DNA from: Johnsonella sp.
Lineage (GTDB): Bacteria; Bacillota; Clostridia; Lachnospirales; Lachnospiraceae
Assembly (NCBI GenBank): GCA_030529445.1
Contig: JAUMWW010000008.1
Coordinates: 1-64,000, forward strand
DNA: 64,000 nucleotides
Direction of reading: 5' to 3'
Shown in pieces: positions 17,967 to 26,909 of this stretch. Every line of letters begins with the position of its first letter. Within the stretch, counting starts at the first letter, position 1. Under the pieces are notes generated by a model. The model ran no database searches and was not told where the DNA came from. It saw nothing but the letters and a program-made list of their open reading frames with translations. The position numbers and the translations under genes are program-made.

Positions 17967-18092
17967 TTAAGAGGAAAGGATTCAGAAGATTCCGCTCGAT
18001 CAGGAGAAAATGCGGAAATGGCTTCACTCCGTGAATCGTTTCGATCATCCAAACCTGCCTGTTTCATGCCCGCTAAATAATATCCTCTTAAT
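17966..18092 (+). ncRNA. Candidate structured RNA between hcp and the phosphate transporter
   Basis: In a 385-bp gap without genes, arms ATTAAGAGGA (17966-17975) and TCCTCTTAAT (18083-18092) pair perfectly and enclose three smaller hairpins. These are TTCCGC/GCGGAA (17990/18012), TTCAC-TCC-GTGAA (18023-18035) and AAAC/GTTT with flanking CAT/ATG (18046-18068). The result is a possible four-way junction. It does not match a riboswitch consensus I can recall. The promoter for the next gene lies downstream of it, so it may be a small RNA or chance pairing. The rest of the gap holds that promoter and nothing else I can support. Confidence 0.25.
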
Positions 18093-18176
18093 AGCATAGG
18101 GATGGAAGCTCTTTACTCCCTCGATTCCCGGAAAGAGAAAAGTCCGAGCGAAAATCCGATGAAAAAATTCAAGATA

Positions 18177-18205
18177 TTGCTTACTCATATGCACTATGCT
18201 AGAAT
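18177..18205 (+). promoter_or_regulatory. SigA-type promoter for the phosphate cotransporter gene
   Basis: TTGCTT at 18177-18182 and TAGAAT at 18200-18205 are separated by 17 bp. A small hairpin (GATTAT/ATAATC at 18212-18230) lies in the leader. Confidence 0.6.
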
Positions 18206-18307
18206 GTAGACGATTATAAGAGGGATAATCAGGGGGAATATAGGGGAATAAGAAAAATTGAGCTTAAATCGGGCTCTTGTTTTGCATGAGTAAAGGGGAT
18301 TTTAATT

Positions 18308-19987
18308 ATGGTAGAAACTGTTTCAAATGTATTTGGTTTTATCGGCGGTCTCGGAATGTTTTTATACGGAATGAATAAGATGGCTGACGGAATGCAGAAG
18401 TCCGCAGGCGGGAGAATGCAGAAATTTATGGGGATGCTGACCGATAACAGAGTGATGGGCATCGCCATGGGCGCCTTGATTACCGCGATCATACAGAGCT
18501 CGGGTGCGACGACGGTTATGGTGGTCGGCTTTGTCAGTGCCGGAATTATGACGCTTACCCAGGCGATCGGAGTGATCATGGGAGCAAATATAGGAACCAC
18601 GATTACCGCATGGGTGGTATCGATGAGCCAGATCGGAGATTCCGCAAAGCTGGCGAGTCCCGAGTTTTATGCACCGCTTCTGATAGGAAGCGGATCTTTG
18701 ATTCTGATGTTTTCTTCTTCGGAGAGAAAGAAAGTGGCAGGTGAGATTCTGATCGGTCTCGGTTTCTTATTTACCGGGCTGAAATTCATGTCGCTTTCGA
18801 TCAAGCCATATACCGGTCTTCCGATATTTTCTGATGCATTCAGGATTTTGGGAAATAATCCCCTGCTCGGCGTGCTGGTGGGCTGTCTGGTAACCGCGCT
18901 TTTGCAAAGCTCGTCGGCTTCCGTCGGCATATTGCAGACGCTGGCATTTAACGGAGTGGTGACGACGAATGCGGCGATTTATATCACACTGGGGCAGAAT
19001 ATCGGCTCCTGTGTAACCGCTCTCATATCGAGTATCGGAGCGAGCAGGACGGCAAAGAGGGCGGCGGTAATGCATCTTTCCTTTAATATTATAGGAGCGA
19101 TCATCTTCGGAGTAGGAGGCTTTATCTTTTTTGCCTTCAATCCGATCTTTGCCCAAAGTAATATCAATTCCATCCAGATATCGATCTTTCACACCTTTTT
19201 CAACCTGATCAATACGACGCTTCTCTTTCCTTTTGGAGATAAGCTGGTAAAGCTCTCCGGTTGGATTGTCAAGGGCGATGACGAGGAGAAGGCGAAGACG
19301 GAAGCGGAGGGAGAAGGTGAATATCTGGTAACCTTAAAGCATTTGGATACAAGAATTTTTGAGACGCCGGCATTTGCAATAGAAACCGGAGTATTGGAAA
19401 TTCTGCATATGGCGGATATCGTGCGCGGAAATCTTCGGCTTGCAATCGATATGATCCTGAGGAGAGAAGATCATGAGGTGGACAAGGTCTTTGCGGCGGA
19501 GAAGATCATTGATAAGATGCAGTCGGTGCTTACGGAATATTTGATTAAGGTCGATAATCTCTCGCTGAGCGAGGAGCAGAAGCTCCTTCTGAATCATCTC
19601 TTTTATTCGGTTTCCGATATCGAGAGAATCGGAGATCATGTGGAGAATCTCGCAGAGAATATACAGTATATTAAGAATAAGGGAATCAAAATATCGGAAT
19701 CGGGAATAGAGGATCTGAAAAAGATATCGGAAAATGCATTTATGGCATTCGAGCTTGCAATTGATGCGAGAAAGACCGGAAATCTCGAATCGGTAAGAAA
19801 AGTCGCGCAGCTTGAGGATCTGGTGGACAGCCTGGAAGACGAACTCAGCGAAAAGCATATAGAGCGCCTTTCCGCAGGAAAATGCACTCCGGAAGCGGGC
19901 ATGGTCTTTATCGACATCCTGAGCAATCTCGAGAGAATTTCAGACCATGCGATGAACCTTGCCGGCTATGTAAAGAAGGAGATTTAA
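18308..19987 (+). CDS. Na/phosphate cotransporter family protein with PhoU-like tail
   Basis: This 559-residue membrane protein has two inverted copies of the Na/Pi cotransporter domain. Each is marked by a QSS motif: IIQSSGATT near 62 and LLQSSSASVG near 200, with GANIGTT and GQNIGS. About eight to ten membrane segments run to residue 315. A cytoplasmic PhoU-like helical domain (about 345-555) carries ERIGDHVENLAENI and ERISDHAMNLAGYV. Such proteins (NptA/YjbB-like) move phosphate with sodium, and the PhoU tail may regulate them. AAGGGG precedes the ATG. The gene appears monocistronic. Confidence 0.9.
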   Translation: MVETVSNVFGFIGGLGMFLYGMNKMADGMQKSAGGRMQKFMGMLTDNRVMGIAMGALITAIIQSSGATTVMVVGFVSAGIMTLTQAIGVIMGANIGTTITAWVVSMSQIGDSAKLASPEFYAPLLIGSGSLILMFSSSERKKVAGEILIGLGFLFTGLKFMSLSIKPYTGLPIFSDAFRILGNNPLLGVLVGCLVTALLQSSSASVGILQTLAFNGVVTTNAAIYITLGQNIGSCVTALISSIGASRTAKRAAVMHLSFNIIGAIIFGVGGFIFFAFNPIFAQSNINSIQISIFHTFFNLINTTLLFPFGDKLVKLSGWIVKGDDEEKAKTEAEGEGEYLVTLKHLDTRIFETPAFAIETGVLEILHMADIVRGNLRLAIDMILRREDHEVDKVFAAEKIIDKMQSVLTEYLIKVDNLSLSEEQKLLLNHLFYSVSDIERIGDHVENLAENIQYIKNKGIKISESGIEDLKKISENAFMAFELAIDARKTGNLESVRKVAQLEDLVDSLEDELSEKHIERLSAGKCTPEAGMVFIDILSNLERISDHAMNLAGYVKKEI

Positions 19988-20067
19988 GCGGCGGATACCC
20001 TTGGTAAAACTGTATATTATGTACGATAAATACGGCATTCAACTTTGAATTATAGAAAATCATACAA

Positions 20068-20096
20068 TTGAATTTTACCATAGAATCCTGTAATAT
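20068..20096 (+). promoter_or_regulatory. Promoter for the gap-pgk-tpiA run
   Basis: TTGAAT at 20068-20073 and TAATAT at 20091-20096 are spaced by 17 bp, within an AT-rich leader 64 bp upstream of the gap start. Confidence 0.55.
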
Positions 20097-20159
20097 ATCT
20101 ATGTATGTTGATCGAATTTTAACAAGAATTATACATTTATTTATTCAGGAGGAATGAAA

Positions 20160-21191
20160 ATGTCAGTAAAAGTGGCAATTAACGGTTTTGGACGTATTGG
20201 ACGTCTTGCATTCAGACAGATGTTTGAAACTGAGGGATACGAGGTGGTAGCGATCAATGATCTTACGGATCCCAAGATGTTGGCTAATCTTCTGAAATAT
20301 GATACCGAGCAGCGCGGATTTGCCGGATATTTCGGTGAAGGAAAGCATACCGTAGAAGCGGGCGAGGATCATATCGTCGTAGACGGCAAGAAGATTACGA
20401 TATATAAGGAAGCACAGGCGGCCAATCTTCCCTGGGGAAAGATTGGTGTGGATGTGGTTTTGGAGTGTACCGGATTTTACTGCTCCAAAGCGCTTTCACA
20501 GGCTCATATCGATGCAGGCGCAAAGAAGGTTGTTATTTCGGCACCGGCGGGAAATGATCTTCCGACGATCGTATACAGCGTAAACGAGAATATACTCAAG
20601 AAAGAGGACAGGATCATTTGTGCCGCGTCCTGTACGACGAACTGTCTGGCACCCATGGCGGATACGCTCAATAAGTTTGCTCCGATTCAGTCCGGTATCA
20701 TGAGCACGATTCATGCATATACGGGAGATCAGATGATACTTGACGGTCCTCACAGAAAGGGCGATTTAAGAAGAGCGAGAGCGGCTGCCGCAAACATCGT
20801 ACCGAACTCTACGGGTGCGGCAAAGGCGATCGGACTGGTAATTCCGGAGCTCAACGGCAAGCTGATCGGTTCCGCACAGCGTGTTCCGGTTGCAACAGGT
20901 TCTACGACGATCCTGGTAGCCGTAGTTAAGAAGGCAGATCTTAAGAAGGAAGACATCAATGCGGCGATGAAGGCGGCTGTTTCGGAATCATTCGGCTATA
21001 CCGAGGATGAGATCGTTTCCTCCGATGTAATCGGCATGAAGTTCGGATCGCTTTTCGATGCGACACAGACAATGGTAACACATATCGCGGATGATCTTTA
21101 TCAGGTTCAGGTTGTGGCTTGGTATGATAATGAGAATTCCTATACCTCCCAGATGGTAAGAACGATAAAGTATTTTGCGGAGCTTGCATAA
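20160..21191 (+). CDS. gap: Glyceraldehyde-3-phosphate dehydrogenase
   Basis: This 343-residue cytosolic glycolytic enzyme oxidises glyceraldehyde 3-phosphate with NAD and phosphate. The Rossmann start reads [16 protein letters not shown]. The catalytic Cys sits in SCTTNCLAP near 155, with HAYTGDQ and the C-terminal [15 protein letters not shown] motif. The ATG at 20160 is preferred over the one at 20154 because AGGAGG at 20147-20152 gives a 7-bp spacing. It heads the glycolytic run gap-pgk-tpiA, with an intergenic hairpin before pgk. Confidence 0.96.
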   Translation: MSVKVAINGFGRIGRLAFRQMFETEGYEVVAINDLTDPKMLANLLKYDTEQRGFAGYFGEGKHTVEAGEDHIVVDGKKITIYKEAQAANLPWGKIGVDVVLECTGFYCSKALSQAHIDAGAKKVVISAPAGNDLPTIVYSVNENILKKEDRIICAASCTTNCLAPMADTLNKFAPIQSGIMSTIHAYTGDQMILDGPHRKGDLRRARAAAANIVPNSTGAAKAIGLVIPELNGKLIGSAQRVPVATGSTTILVAVVKKADLKKEDINAAMKAAVSESFGYTEDEIVSSDVIGMKFGSLFDATQTMVTHIADDLYQVQVVAWYDNENSYTSQMVRTIKYFAELA

Positions 21192-21206
21192 GACAGACCA
21201 GTTTAA

Positions 21207-21236
21207 GGGGTCCGGTCCTTGGACCGGATCCTTTTT
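21207..21236 (+). terminator. Hairpin between gap and pgk (partial terminator)
   Basis: The stem TCCGGTCC/GGACCGGA, extended by three further pairs, has a 2-nt loop and is followed by TTTTT. It lies 25 bp before pgk, so read-through must occur or pgk has its own start. It probably raises gap transcript levels over pgk and tpiA. Confidence 0.7.
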
Positions 21237-21260
21237 CGGCAAATAAAAGGAGAGATCGTC

Positions 21261-22475
21261 ATGCTTAATAAGAAAACAGTGGATGATTTAAAGGATATCA
21301 AAGGAAAAAAGGTTTTGGTGCGCTGTGATTTCAACGTGCCGTTAAAAGACGGAGAGATACAAAACTATAACAGAATAGACGGTGCGCTTCCCACGCTGAA
21401 AAAGCTTCTGGATGAGGGGGCAAAGCTCATCCTCTGCTCTCATTTGGGCAAGCCGAAAGGAGAGGCGCTTCCGGAGCTGAGTCTTGCTCCGGTTGCTCTG
21501 GCATTATCGGAGAGGCTGGGCAAAGAGGTGAAGTTTGTTTCCGATCCCCTCGTTACCGGAGAGGAGACAAAAGAGTTTGCCCGCAATCTGCGAGAGGGAG
21601 AAGTGCTTTTGCTTGAAAACACGCGTTACAGAGCGGAGGAGACCAAGTACGAAAAGGAAGAATCCGCGAAGGAGTATGCAAAGGAGCTGGCAGCGCTCTG
21701 CGATAACGAGATTTTTGTAAACGATGCATTCGGGACCGCGCATAGGGCGCATTGCTCCAATGTAGGAGTGGCAGCGCTCTGCAAAGAAAACGTAGTGGGC
21801 TATCTGATGGAAAAGGAACTCAAATTCCTCGGAGATGCGGTGGAAAACCCGGTAAGACCTTTTGTTGCGATACTGGGAGGAGCGAAGGTATCGGATAAGA
21901 TCAATGTAATCAATAATCTCCTTGATAAGGTGGATACCCTGATCATAGGAGGAGGAATGGCATATACCTTTGCCAAGGCAAGAGGAGAGGAGATCGGCAA
22001 TTCTCTCTGCGAGGAGGATAAGCTCGACTATGCTTTGGAGATGCAGAAGAAAGCGAAGGAAAAGGGAGTTAAGCTTCTTCTTCCTGTAGATCATGTGGAG
22101 GGCAGGGAATTTTCTGCCGATACTGAGGCAAAGGTCGTAGATACGATAGATGCGGGATGGTCGGGTTTCGATATCGGTCCGAAGACGAGGGCGCTTTATC
22201 AGGAGGCGCTCAAGGGAGCAAAGACCGTAGTTTGGAACGGACCGATGGGCGTTTTTGAGTTTGAGAAATTCTCAAAAGGAACGCTCGAGATTTGCAAGGC
22301 GGTCGCGGAGCTTGAGGGCGCGACCAAGGTGATCGGAGGCGGAGACTCCGTGAATGCGGTAAAGAGACTCGGATTTGCGGATAAGATGACGCATATCTCC
22401 ACCGGAGGAGGAGCGAGCCTTGAATTTTTAGAGGGTAAGGAGCTGCCCGGCATTGAGGCGGCAGACAATAAGTAA
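21261..22475 (+). CDS. pgk: Phosphoglycerate kinase
   Basis: This 404-residue cytosolic enzyme transfers the phosphoryl group of 1,3-bisphosphoglycerate to ADP. It shows the signature [14 protein letters not shown], the substrate-binding HLGKPKG, a nucleotide-binding GGAKVSDKI and the late [11 protein letters not shown] and [13 protein letters not shown] motifs. The length is normal. The ATG at 21261 has AAAGGAGAG upstream. It lies between gap and tpiA and is probably co-transcribed, with partial termination at the preceding hairpin. Confidence 0.96.
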   Translation: MLNKKTVDDLKDIKGKKVLVRCDFNVPLKDGEIQNYNRIDGALPTLKKLLDEGAKLILCSHLGKPKGEALPELSLAPVALALSERLGKEVKFVSDPLVTGEETKEFARNLREGEVLLLENTRYRAEETKYEKEESAKEYAKELAALCDNEIFVNDAFGTAHRAHCSNVGVAALCKENVVGYLMEKELKFLGDAVENPVRPFVAILGGAKVSDKINVINNLLDKVDTLIIGGGMAYTFAKARGEEIGNSLCEEDKLDYALEMQKKAKEKGVKLLLPVDHVEGREFSADTEAKVVDTIDAGWSGFDIGPKTRALYQEALKGAKTVVWNGPMGVFEFEKFSKGTLEICKAVAELEGATKVIGGGDSVNAVKRLGFADKMTHISTGGGASLEFLEGKELPGIEAADNK

Positions 22476-22497
22476 AGAGATTGAAGGAGAAGAGAGA

Positions 22498-23247
22498 ATG
22501 TCGAGAAGAAAAATCATAGCAGGAAACTGGAAGATGAATAGGACCGCTTCGGAGGCTTTGGCGCTGATTGAGGAATTAAAGCCTTTGGTTGAGACAAAAG
22601 AGGCGGATGTTGTTTTCTGTGTTCCCGCAATTGATATTATTCCTGCGGCGGAGGCGGTAAAAGGCAGCAATATCGAAATCGGCGCACAAAATATGTACCA
22701 TGAAGAGAGCGGAGCGTTTACGGGAGAGATTTCTCCTCTGATGCTCAAGGAGGCGGGGGTAAAATACGTGATTATCGGGCATTCCGAGAGAAGAGAGTAT
22801 TTTGCGGAAAGCGACGAGACGGTAAACAAAAAGGTGCTCAAGGCTTTTGAGCATGGGCTCATCCCGATTATCTGCTGCGGAGAAAGCCTGCTGCAAAGAG
22901 AGCAGGGGATCACGATAGACTGGATACGCCAGCAGATAAAGATCGCATTCTTGAATGTGGGCGCGGAGCAGGCAAAAAAGGCGGTGATCGCATATGAACC
23001 GATTTGGGCGATCGGAACCGGAAAAACCGCAAGCACGGAGCAGGCGCAGGAGGTTTGTGCGGCGATCAGAGCATGCATCAGGGAGATCTACGGCGAGGAT
23101 ACGGCGGAGCAGATTCGCATACAGTACGGCGGATCGGTAAGCGCCGCAAATGCATCGGAGCTCTTTGCGCAGAAGGATATCGACGGAGGTCTTGTCGGCG
23201 GAGCAAGCCTGAAGACCGACTTCGGGAAGATCGTAAATTATCGGTAA
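22498..23247 (+). CDS. tpiA: Triosephosphate isomerase
   Basis: This 249-residue TIM-barrel enzyme interconverts dihydroxyacetone phosphate and glyceraldehyde 3-phosphate. It shows GNWKMNRT at the start, the catalytic His in [11 protein letters not shown], the catalytic Glu in [15 protein letters not shown] and the phosphate-binding IQYGGSV and GGLVGGASL. The ATG at 22498 is preferred because GAAGGAGA lies just upstream; an in-frame start at 22453 would overlap pgk. It is the last gene of the glycolytic run and ends at a terminator. Confidence 0.96.
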   Translation: MSRRKIIAGNWKMNRTASEALALIEELKPLVETKEADVVFCVPAIDIIPAAEAVKGSNIEIGAQNMYHEESGAFTGEISPLMLKEAGVKYVIIGHSERREYFAESDETVNKKVLKAFEHGLIPIICCGESLLQREQGITIDWIRQQIKIAFLNVGAEQAKKAVIAYEPIWAIGTGKTASTEQAQEVCAAIRACIREIYGEDTAEQIRIQYGGSVSAANASELFAQKDIDGGLVGGASLKTDFGKIVNYR

Positions 23248-23288
23248 GAAGGCAAAGCCCTAAGCGGGCATGAATAAGCAAAGAATAG

Positions 23289-23328
23289 AAACCTGTTCCG
23301 AAAGGCTTGATAGAGGGACAGGTTTTTT
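23289..23328 (+). terminator. Intrinsic terminator after tpiA
   Basis: The arms AAACCTGTTCC and GGGACAGGTTT are separated by about 15 nt and followed by a T-run. Confidence 0.85.
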
Positions 23329-23392
23329 GCATTTTTTTTAGTACAGAATTGGTTTTATCGAAATAAAGAGGAAGTTTTCACGAATGATAAGC

Positions 23393-23450
23393 TTGATATT
23401 TGAGTTAGCTTATGCTAAAATGCAACATTAGAGGAATTAGCTCGCCCTAA
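23393..23450 (+). promoter_or_regulatory. Iron-operon promoter with two DtxR-like boxes
   Basis: TTGATA at 23393-23398 and TAAAAT at 23416-23421 are 17 bp apart. TTAGCTTATGCTAA (23405-23418), a perfect TTAGC-N4-GCTAA palindrome, fills the spacer and touches the -10. A second 14-bp TTAG-N6-CTAA element lies at 23437-23450, in the region of the start site. The position fits repression. The shape resembles DtxR/IdeR-family iron boxes (TTAGG...CCTAA). Confidence 0.65.
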
Positions 23451-23506
23451 CGTCAAGGAAGCTGATTCGCTAATGAAAGTGGAAGTGGAAAAGGTAGCTG
23501 CAAAAA

Positions 23507-23914
23507 ATGAAAAAAGGATTATTATTTGGCATCATATTTACTTTAATCGGATTGCTCTTATGCTTTATCCCCTCCCATATCGCTCCGGTTTGCGGACCGA
23601 TGCAGGACGGAGGCTTTATGAAATGCCACTGGACGGGGCGGAGCATAAAAGGATTGGGAGCCGTGCTTGCTTTTCTGGGAATCGCTTTTTTGATTCTTAA
23701 GAACGAAGCCCTCAGATGCGGGCTTTCGATTGCCGGAATTGCGCTGGGAGTTTTGACGATCATGATTCCCCTGAAGCTGATCGGCACCTGCAAAATGCCG
23801 GCGATGGGATGCAATATGCATACGAAGCCTGCGGTGTATCTGCTCGCGGGGATCTATATCATACTTCATATCATATATTTGCTTCTGAATCGTAAAGAGT
23901 GGATGAAGAAATAA
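23507..23914 (+). CDS. DUF4418 family membrane protein
   Basis: A small 135-residue membrane protein with about four hydrophobic segments. It has the pattern of DUF4418 proteins: conserved cysteines in APVCGPMQDG, MKCHWTGR and TCKMPAMGCNMHTKP. The Cys/Met/His clusters on the outer loops could bind a metal (inference). The ribosome binding site is weak. It is the first gene behind the iron-type promoter and overlaps closely with an ABC ATPase gene, so it is probably part of an export or assembly module with that ATPase and the FtsX protein at 31932. Confidence 0.75.
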   Translation: MKKGLLFGIIFTLIGLLLCFIPSHIAPVCGPMQDGGFMKCHWTGRSIKGLGAVLAFLGIAFLILKNEALRCGLSIAGIALGVLTIMIPLKLIGTCKMPAMGCNMHTKPAVYLLAGIYIILHIIYLLLNRKEWMKK

Positions 23915-23925
23915 GGAGACGGGGT

Positions 23926-24594
23926 ATGCAGCTGATACGGACCGAGGGACTCTCCAAGGAATTTGTGCGGGGCAGGACGAGGTTTTTGGCAGTCGATCAT
24001 GTCGATTTTTCGATAGACGAGGGAGAATATGTCTATATTACGGGAAGGTCGGGGAGCGGAAAGACAAGCTTTCTCAACCTGCTCTCGGGTATATCGGAAG
24101 CGACGAGCGGGGAGATTTTCGTCGGAGAAAAGAAGCTTTCCGGGTTCGGAGATTTGGAAAAAAGCCGCTATCGCAATTCTTATATCGGTTATGTTCCGCA
24201 GTTTTTGGGAACACTTCCCAATCTTACCGTACGCGAAAATATAGGACTGGTGAGTTCTCTCTTTGAGAAGGACGAAACTGCGGATGAGAGGGCGCTTGCA
24301 ATGCTCGATCTGATGGAGATTTCCTATCTTAAGGATGAGTTTCCGCGCAGCCTTTCCGGCGGGGAGCTGAAGCGGGTTCTGCTGGCGAGAGCGCTGATGA
24401 ACAGACCGAAGATTCTGATCGCGGACGAGCCGACCGCCGATTTGGACAGTGAGACGATGAAGAATATCATGCGGCTTCTGCAAAAGATCAATCAGGAGGG
24501 CACGGCTCTGCTGATTGTAACACATGAGACCGATATCTTGGATATGGGCGATAAGACCTATTTGATGGATGACGGGAAATTGAAACCGGTTTAA
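23926..24594 (+). CDS. ABC transporter ATPase, MacB/LolD type (first copy)
   Basis: This 222-residue ATPase has Walker A GRSGSGKT near 38-45, a Q-loop region ending YVPQF, signature LSGGELKR near 143, Walker B ILIADEPTADLD and switch His in VTHETD. It belongs to the LolD/MacB group that pairs with FtsX-type permeases. No permease gene follows directly; the FtsX protein at 31932 at the other end of the operon is the unpaired candidate. The ATG at 23926 has AAGGAG 8 bp upstream and overlaps nothing. Confidence 0.88.
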   Translation: MQLIRTEGLSKEFVRGRTRFLAVDHVDFSIDEGEYVYITGRSGSGKTSFLNLLSGISEATSGEIFVGEKKLSGFGDLEKSRYRNSYIGYVPQFLGTLPNLTVRENIGLVSSLFEKDETADERALAMLDLMEISYLKDEFPRSLSGGELKRVLLARALMNRPKILIADEPTADLDSETMKNIMRLLQKINQEGTALLIVTHETDILDMGDKTYLMDDGKLKPV

Positions 24595-24630
24595 AGCATA
24601 TTCGGATAATAAATCATGGGAGGAAGAGAA

Positions 24631-26010
24631 ATGAGTATAAGGAGAAAGAGCCTGAAGAGTTTTTATGTTTTGGTTTTGGCATTGATTCTTTCGCTTAGTT
24701 CTGGGGCATTATCATTTGCCGCTGAGACGAAGTATAAGAACTGGGAGTCCGTGGCCGCCGCAATGGAAGAAACGCTTCTTAAAGGCTATGAGATCTATGA
24801 GGCAGGAGGAGAAAACGCCGCAAAAGAGGCTACGGCACAGGTAAATGAGGCGTATTTCAAGTTTTATGAGAAGCTCGGTTTTGAAAAGACGGTAATGAGC
24901 TATATTTCGGGCAAGCGCGGTTCGAGCGTGGAAAACCAGTTTTATCTCGTGAAGAAGGCGATGAAGGAGGGAAAAAGCCCGGAAGAAGTTAAAGAAGCAT
25001 TTGATCTGCTGATCACGATGCTGAAAGAGGATGCCGCCATTTTGGACGGAGTGGGTAAGAACTCCGGGGAAAGCAAGGCGCAGGAAAGTAGCGCAGAGGG
25101 CGAGAGTCAGCCGGCAAAAGAAAGCAATCAGCAGGCTCCGGCGGACAATACCGCAAATAATGCGGTTATGGGCTTCAGTACATTTATTGCCGTATTGGGG
25201 CTTACGCTCAGAGAGGGGCTGGAGGCGATTCTCGTGATTGCGGCAATTATCGCTTATCTGGTAAAGACGGATAATAAGAAATATATCAAGAGCGTTTATA
25301 TCGGCGCGGGACTGGGTATCTTATTCAGTATTGCGCTGGCGGGACTCTTTAATTATATCGCAGCAAGCCTCGGCGATGCACAGTCCGGAGTGGGACAGGA
25401 AATCTTTGAGGGCATTGCGATGTTTGTGGCGGTGGTTGTCCTCTTTTATGTCAGCAACTGGATGCTTTCCAAGGCGGAGACCGAAGTTTGGGATAAGTAT
25501 ATCAAGACCAAGGTAGAGGCTTCGATTACCAAGGGCAATATGTATGCGCTTTCCTTTACCGCATTTCTTGCGGTTTCGAGAGAGGGAGCGGAGTTGATTC
25601 TCTTTTTCCAGGGCATGCGCTCCAATATCGCAAACAGTCCCTACCATATGTGGCTCGGTCTCGGTGTTGCGGTGGTGATACTGGCGGCGATTTACTTTGC
25701 GATTGCGAAGCTGAGTATGCGTATTCCCTTAAAACCCTTTTTCGTGGCGACGAGCTGGCTTATGTTTGTACTTTGCGTTTCCTTTGTCGGAAAGGGAGTA
25801 TTTGAGCTACAGGAAGCGGGAGTGATAGGAAGAACGATTATTCCGGCAATGAACGGCTTCAGCTTTACCTTATTGGGAATCTATGATAGGGTGGAGACGA
25901 TCTTGCCGCAGCTGCTCATGCTGATCATCAGTACCATTTCATTTATTATGCACCAGCAAAACAGTAAAAAGAAGTTAGCGATGCTGCAGAATCAAAAAGA
26001 GGAAGCATAA
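24631..26010 (+). CDS. FTR1-family iron permease with exported N-terminal domain
   Basis: This 459-residue membrane protein has a signal peptide (1-31, ending SFAA), an extracytoplasmic helical domain (about 35-140), an acidic linker and about seven membrane helices. Both iron-passing REXXE motifs are present: REGLE near 191 and REGAE near 314. FTR1 proteins carry ferric iron, or ferrous iron after reoxidation, across the membrane. With P19, DUF2318, FtsX permeases and an ABC ATPase it forms the same gene set as the P19/FTR1 loci of Campylobacter and other bacteria. The ATG at 24631 follows GGGAGG at a 7-bp spacing. Confidence 0.93.
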   Translation: MSIRRKSLKSFYVLVLALILSLSSGALSFAAETKYKNWESVAAAMEETLLKGYEIYEAGGENAAKEATAQVNEAYFKFYEKLGFEKTVMSYISGKRGSSVENQFYLVKKAMKEGKSPEEVKEAFDLLITMLKEDAAILDGVGKNSGESKAQESSAEGESQPAKESNQQAPADNTANNAVMGFSTFIAVLGLTLREGLEAILVIAAIIAYLVKTDNKKYIKSVYIGAGLGILFSIALAGLFNYIAASLGDAQSGVGQEIFEGIAMFVAVVVLFYVSNWMLSKAETEVWDKYIKTKVEASITKGNMYALSFTAFLAVSREGAELILFFQGMRSNIANSPYHMWLGLGVAVVILAAIYFAIAKLSMRIPLKPFFVATSWLMFVLCVSFVGKGVFELQEAGVIGRTIIPAMNGFSFTLLGIYDRVETILPQLLMLIISTISFIMHQQNSKKKLAMLQNQKEEA

Positions 26011-26060
26011 ATCTTTTGATGAAGGCGGCTTGCAAAATATATTAAGGGAGGATTTATTTT

Positions 26061-26783
26061 ATGACAAGAAAAGGTTTTTCAAAGGTTTTCGCATGTACGG
26101 CAGTTTTTGCGGTAGCAACGGCTCTTTCCGCATGCTCGGGAGGCGGTTCCACACAGGAGACCACGGCAGCTGAAACCACGGTGGCGGAATCCAAAATGGA
26201 AGAGACCACGGCAGCTGAGACCAAGATGGAAGAAACTACGATGGCTGAGACCAAGATGGAAGAAACCGCGATGGCTGAGGGAGAGGTTGCAGCTCCTGCA
26301 GTAGGCGGCGGTTTTGAAGAGTTTCCGATCGGCGATGAGCAGGAGAAGGGACCGCTGGTAGTAGCAGGTGTATACTTCCAGCCCGTTGATATGGAGCCCG
26401 CAGGAAACAGTATTCCCAAAGAGGAGGCGGACTGTCATATTGAGGCTGACATCAGTGCTTCTGAGGAAGGTGCAACGCTCGGATACGGAGCGGGAGACTT
26501 TATTCCTTGGCTTCAGGTAAAGGCATTTATCCAGAAAAAGGGTTCGGACAAGGTACAGGAAGTTGCTTTCATGCCGATGAACGCTTCCGACGGACCGCAT
26601 TACGGAGCAAACATGAAGTTTGAAGACGGATTGGGAACCTATAATGTGAAGTTTGAGATTTCCGCACCGGGGAACGAGTATCTTCTTCATGTTGACAAGG
26701 AAACCGGCGTTACCGGAAGATTCTGGACAGAGCCCATCGTTATAGAGTGGGAAGAGTTCGAGTGGACAGGTCCGCAGTGGTAA
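26061..26783 (+). CDS. P19/Tp34-family iron-binding lipoprotein
   Basis: This 240-residue lipoprotein has a lipobox ending LSAC at residue 25 and a Thr/Glu/Met-rich linker to about 78 containing three 10-residue repeats. A P19-type beta domain follows. Likely copper/iron ligands are His in ECHI-type ADCHIEAD (near 125), Met in FMPMN and His in DGPHYG (near 172-180), and His in YLLHVD (near 210). P19 proteins bind copper and iron and feed FTR1 permeases. GGGAGG precedes the ATG. It is 50 bp downstream of the FTR1 gene. Confidence 0.92.
   Translation: MTRKGFSKVFACTAVFAVATALSACSGGGSTQETTAAETTVAESKMEETTAAETKMEETTMAETKMEETAMAEGEVAAPAVGGGFEEFPIGDEQEKGPLVVAGVYFQPVDMEPAGNSIPKEEADCHIEADISASEEGATLGYGAGDFIPWLQVKAFIQKKGSDKVQEVAFMPMNASDGPHYGANMKFEDGLGTYNVKFEISAPGNEYLLHVDKETGVTGRFWTEPIVIEWEEFEWTGPQW
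26196..26285 (+). repeat. Three 30-bp repeats in the P19 linker
   Basis: They encode MEETTAAETK, MEETTMAETK and MEETAMAEGE (residues 46-75), with a degenerate copy before. They form a flexible stalk between the lipid anchor and the P19 domain and could change copy number by slippage. Confidence 0.85.
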
Positions 26784-26824
26784 GATTTTTCAGATTGCAT
26801 TCGTATAAAGCAGTTTGACTTTTA

Positions 26825-26870
26825 CAGTTTGGTCATTACTTATCGTAAAAGAGAGGCGATGACCAAGCTG
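26825..26870 (+). terminator. 12-bp hairpin between the P19 and DUF2318 genes
   Basis: The arms CAGTTTGGTCAT and ATGACCAAGCTG (one G-U pair) enclose a 22-nt loop. No clean T-run follows, so it is likelier a transcript-stabilising or partial termination element, which would favour high P19 and FTR1 expression, than a full stop. Confidence 0.45.
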
Positions 26871-26909
26871 TATTTTGTGTTCTAATCAGGTTTCCTTTTT
26901 TGATGGGCG

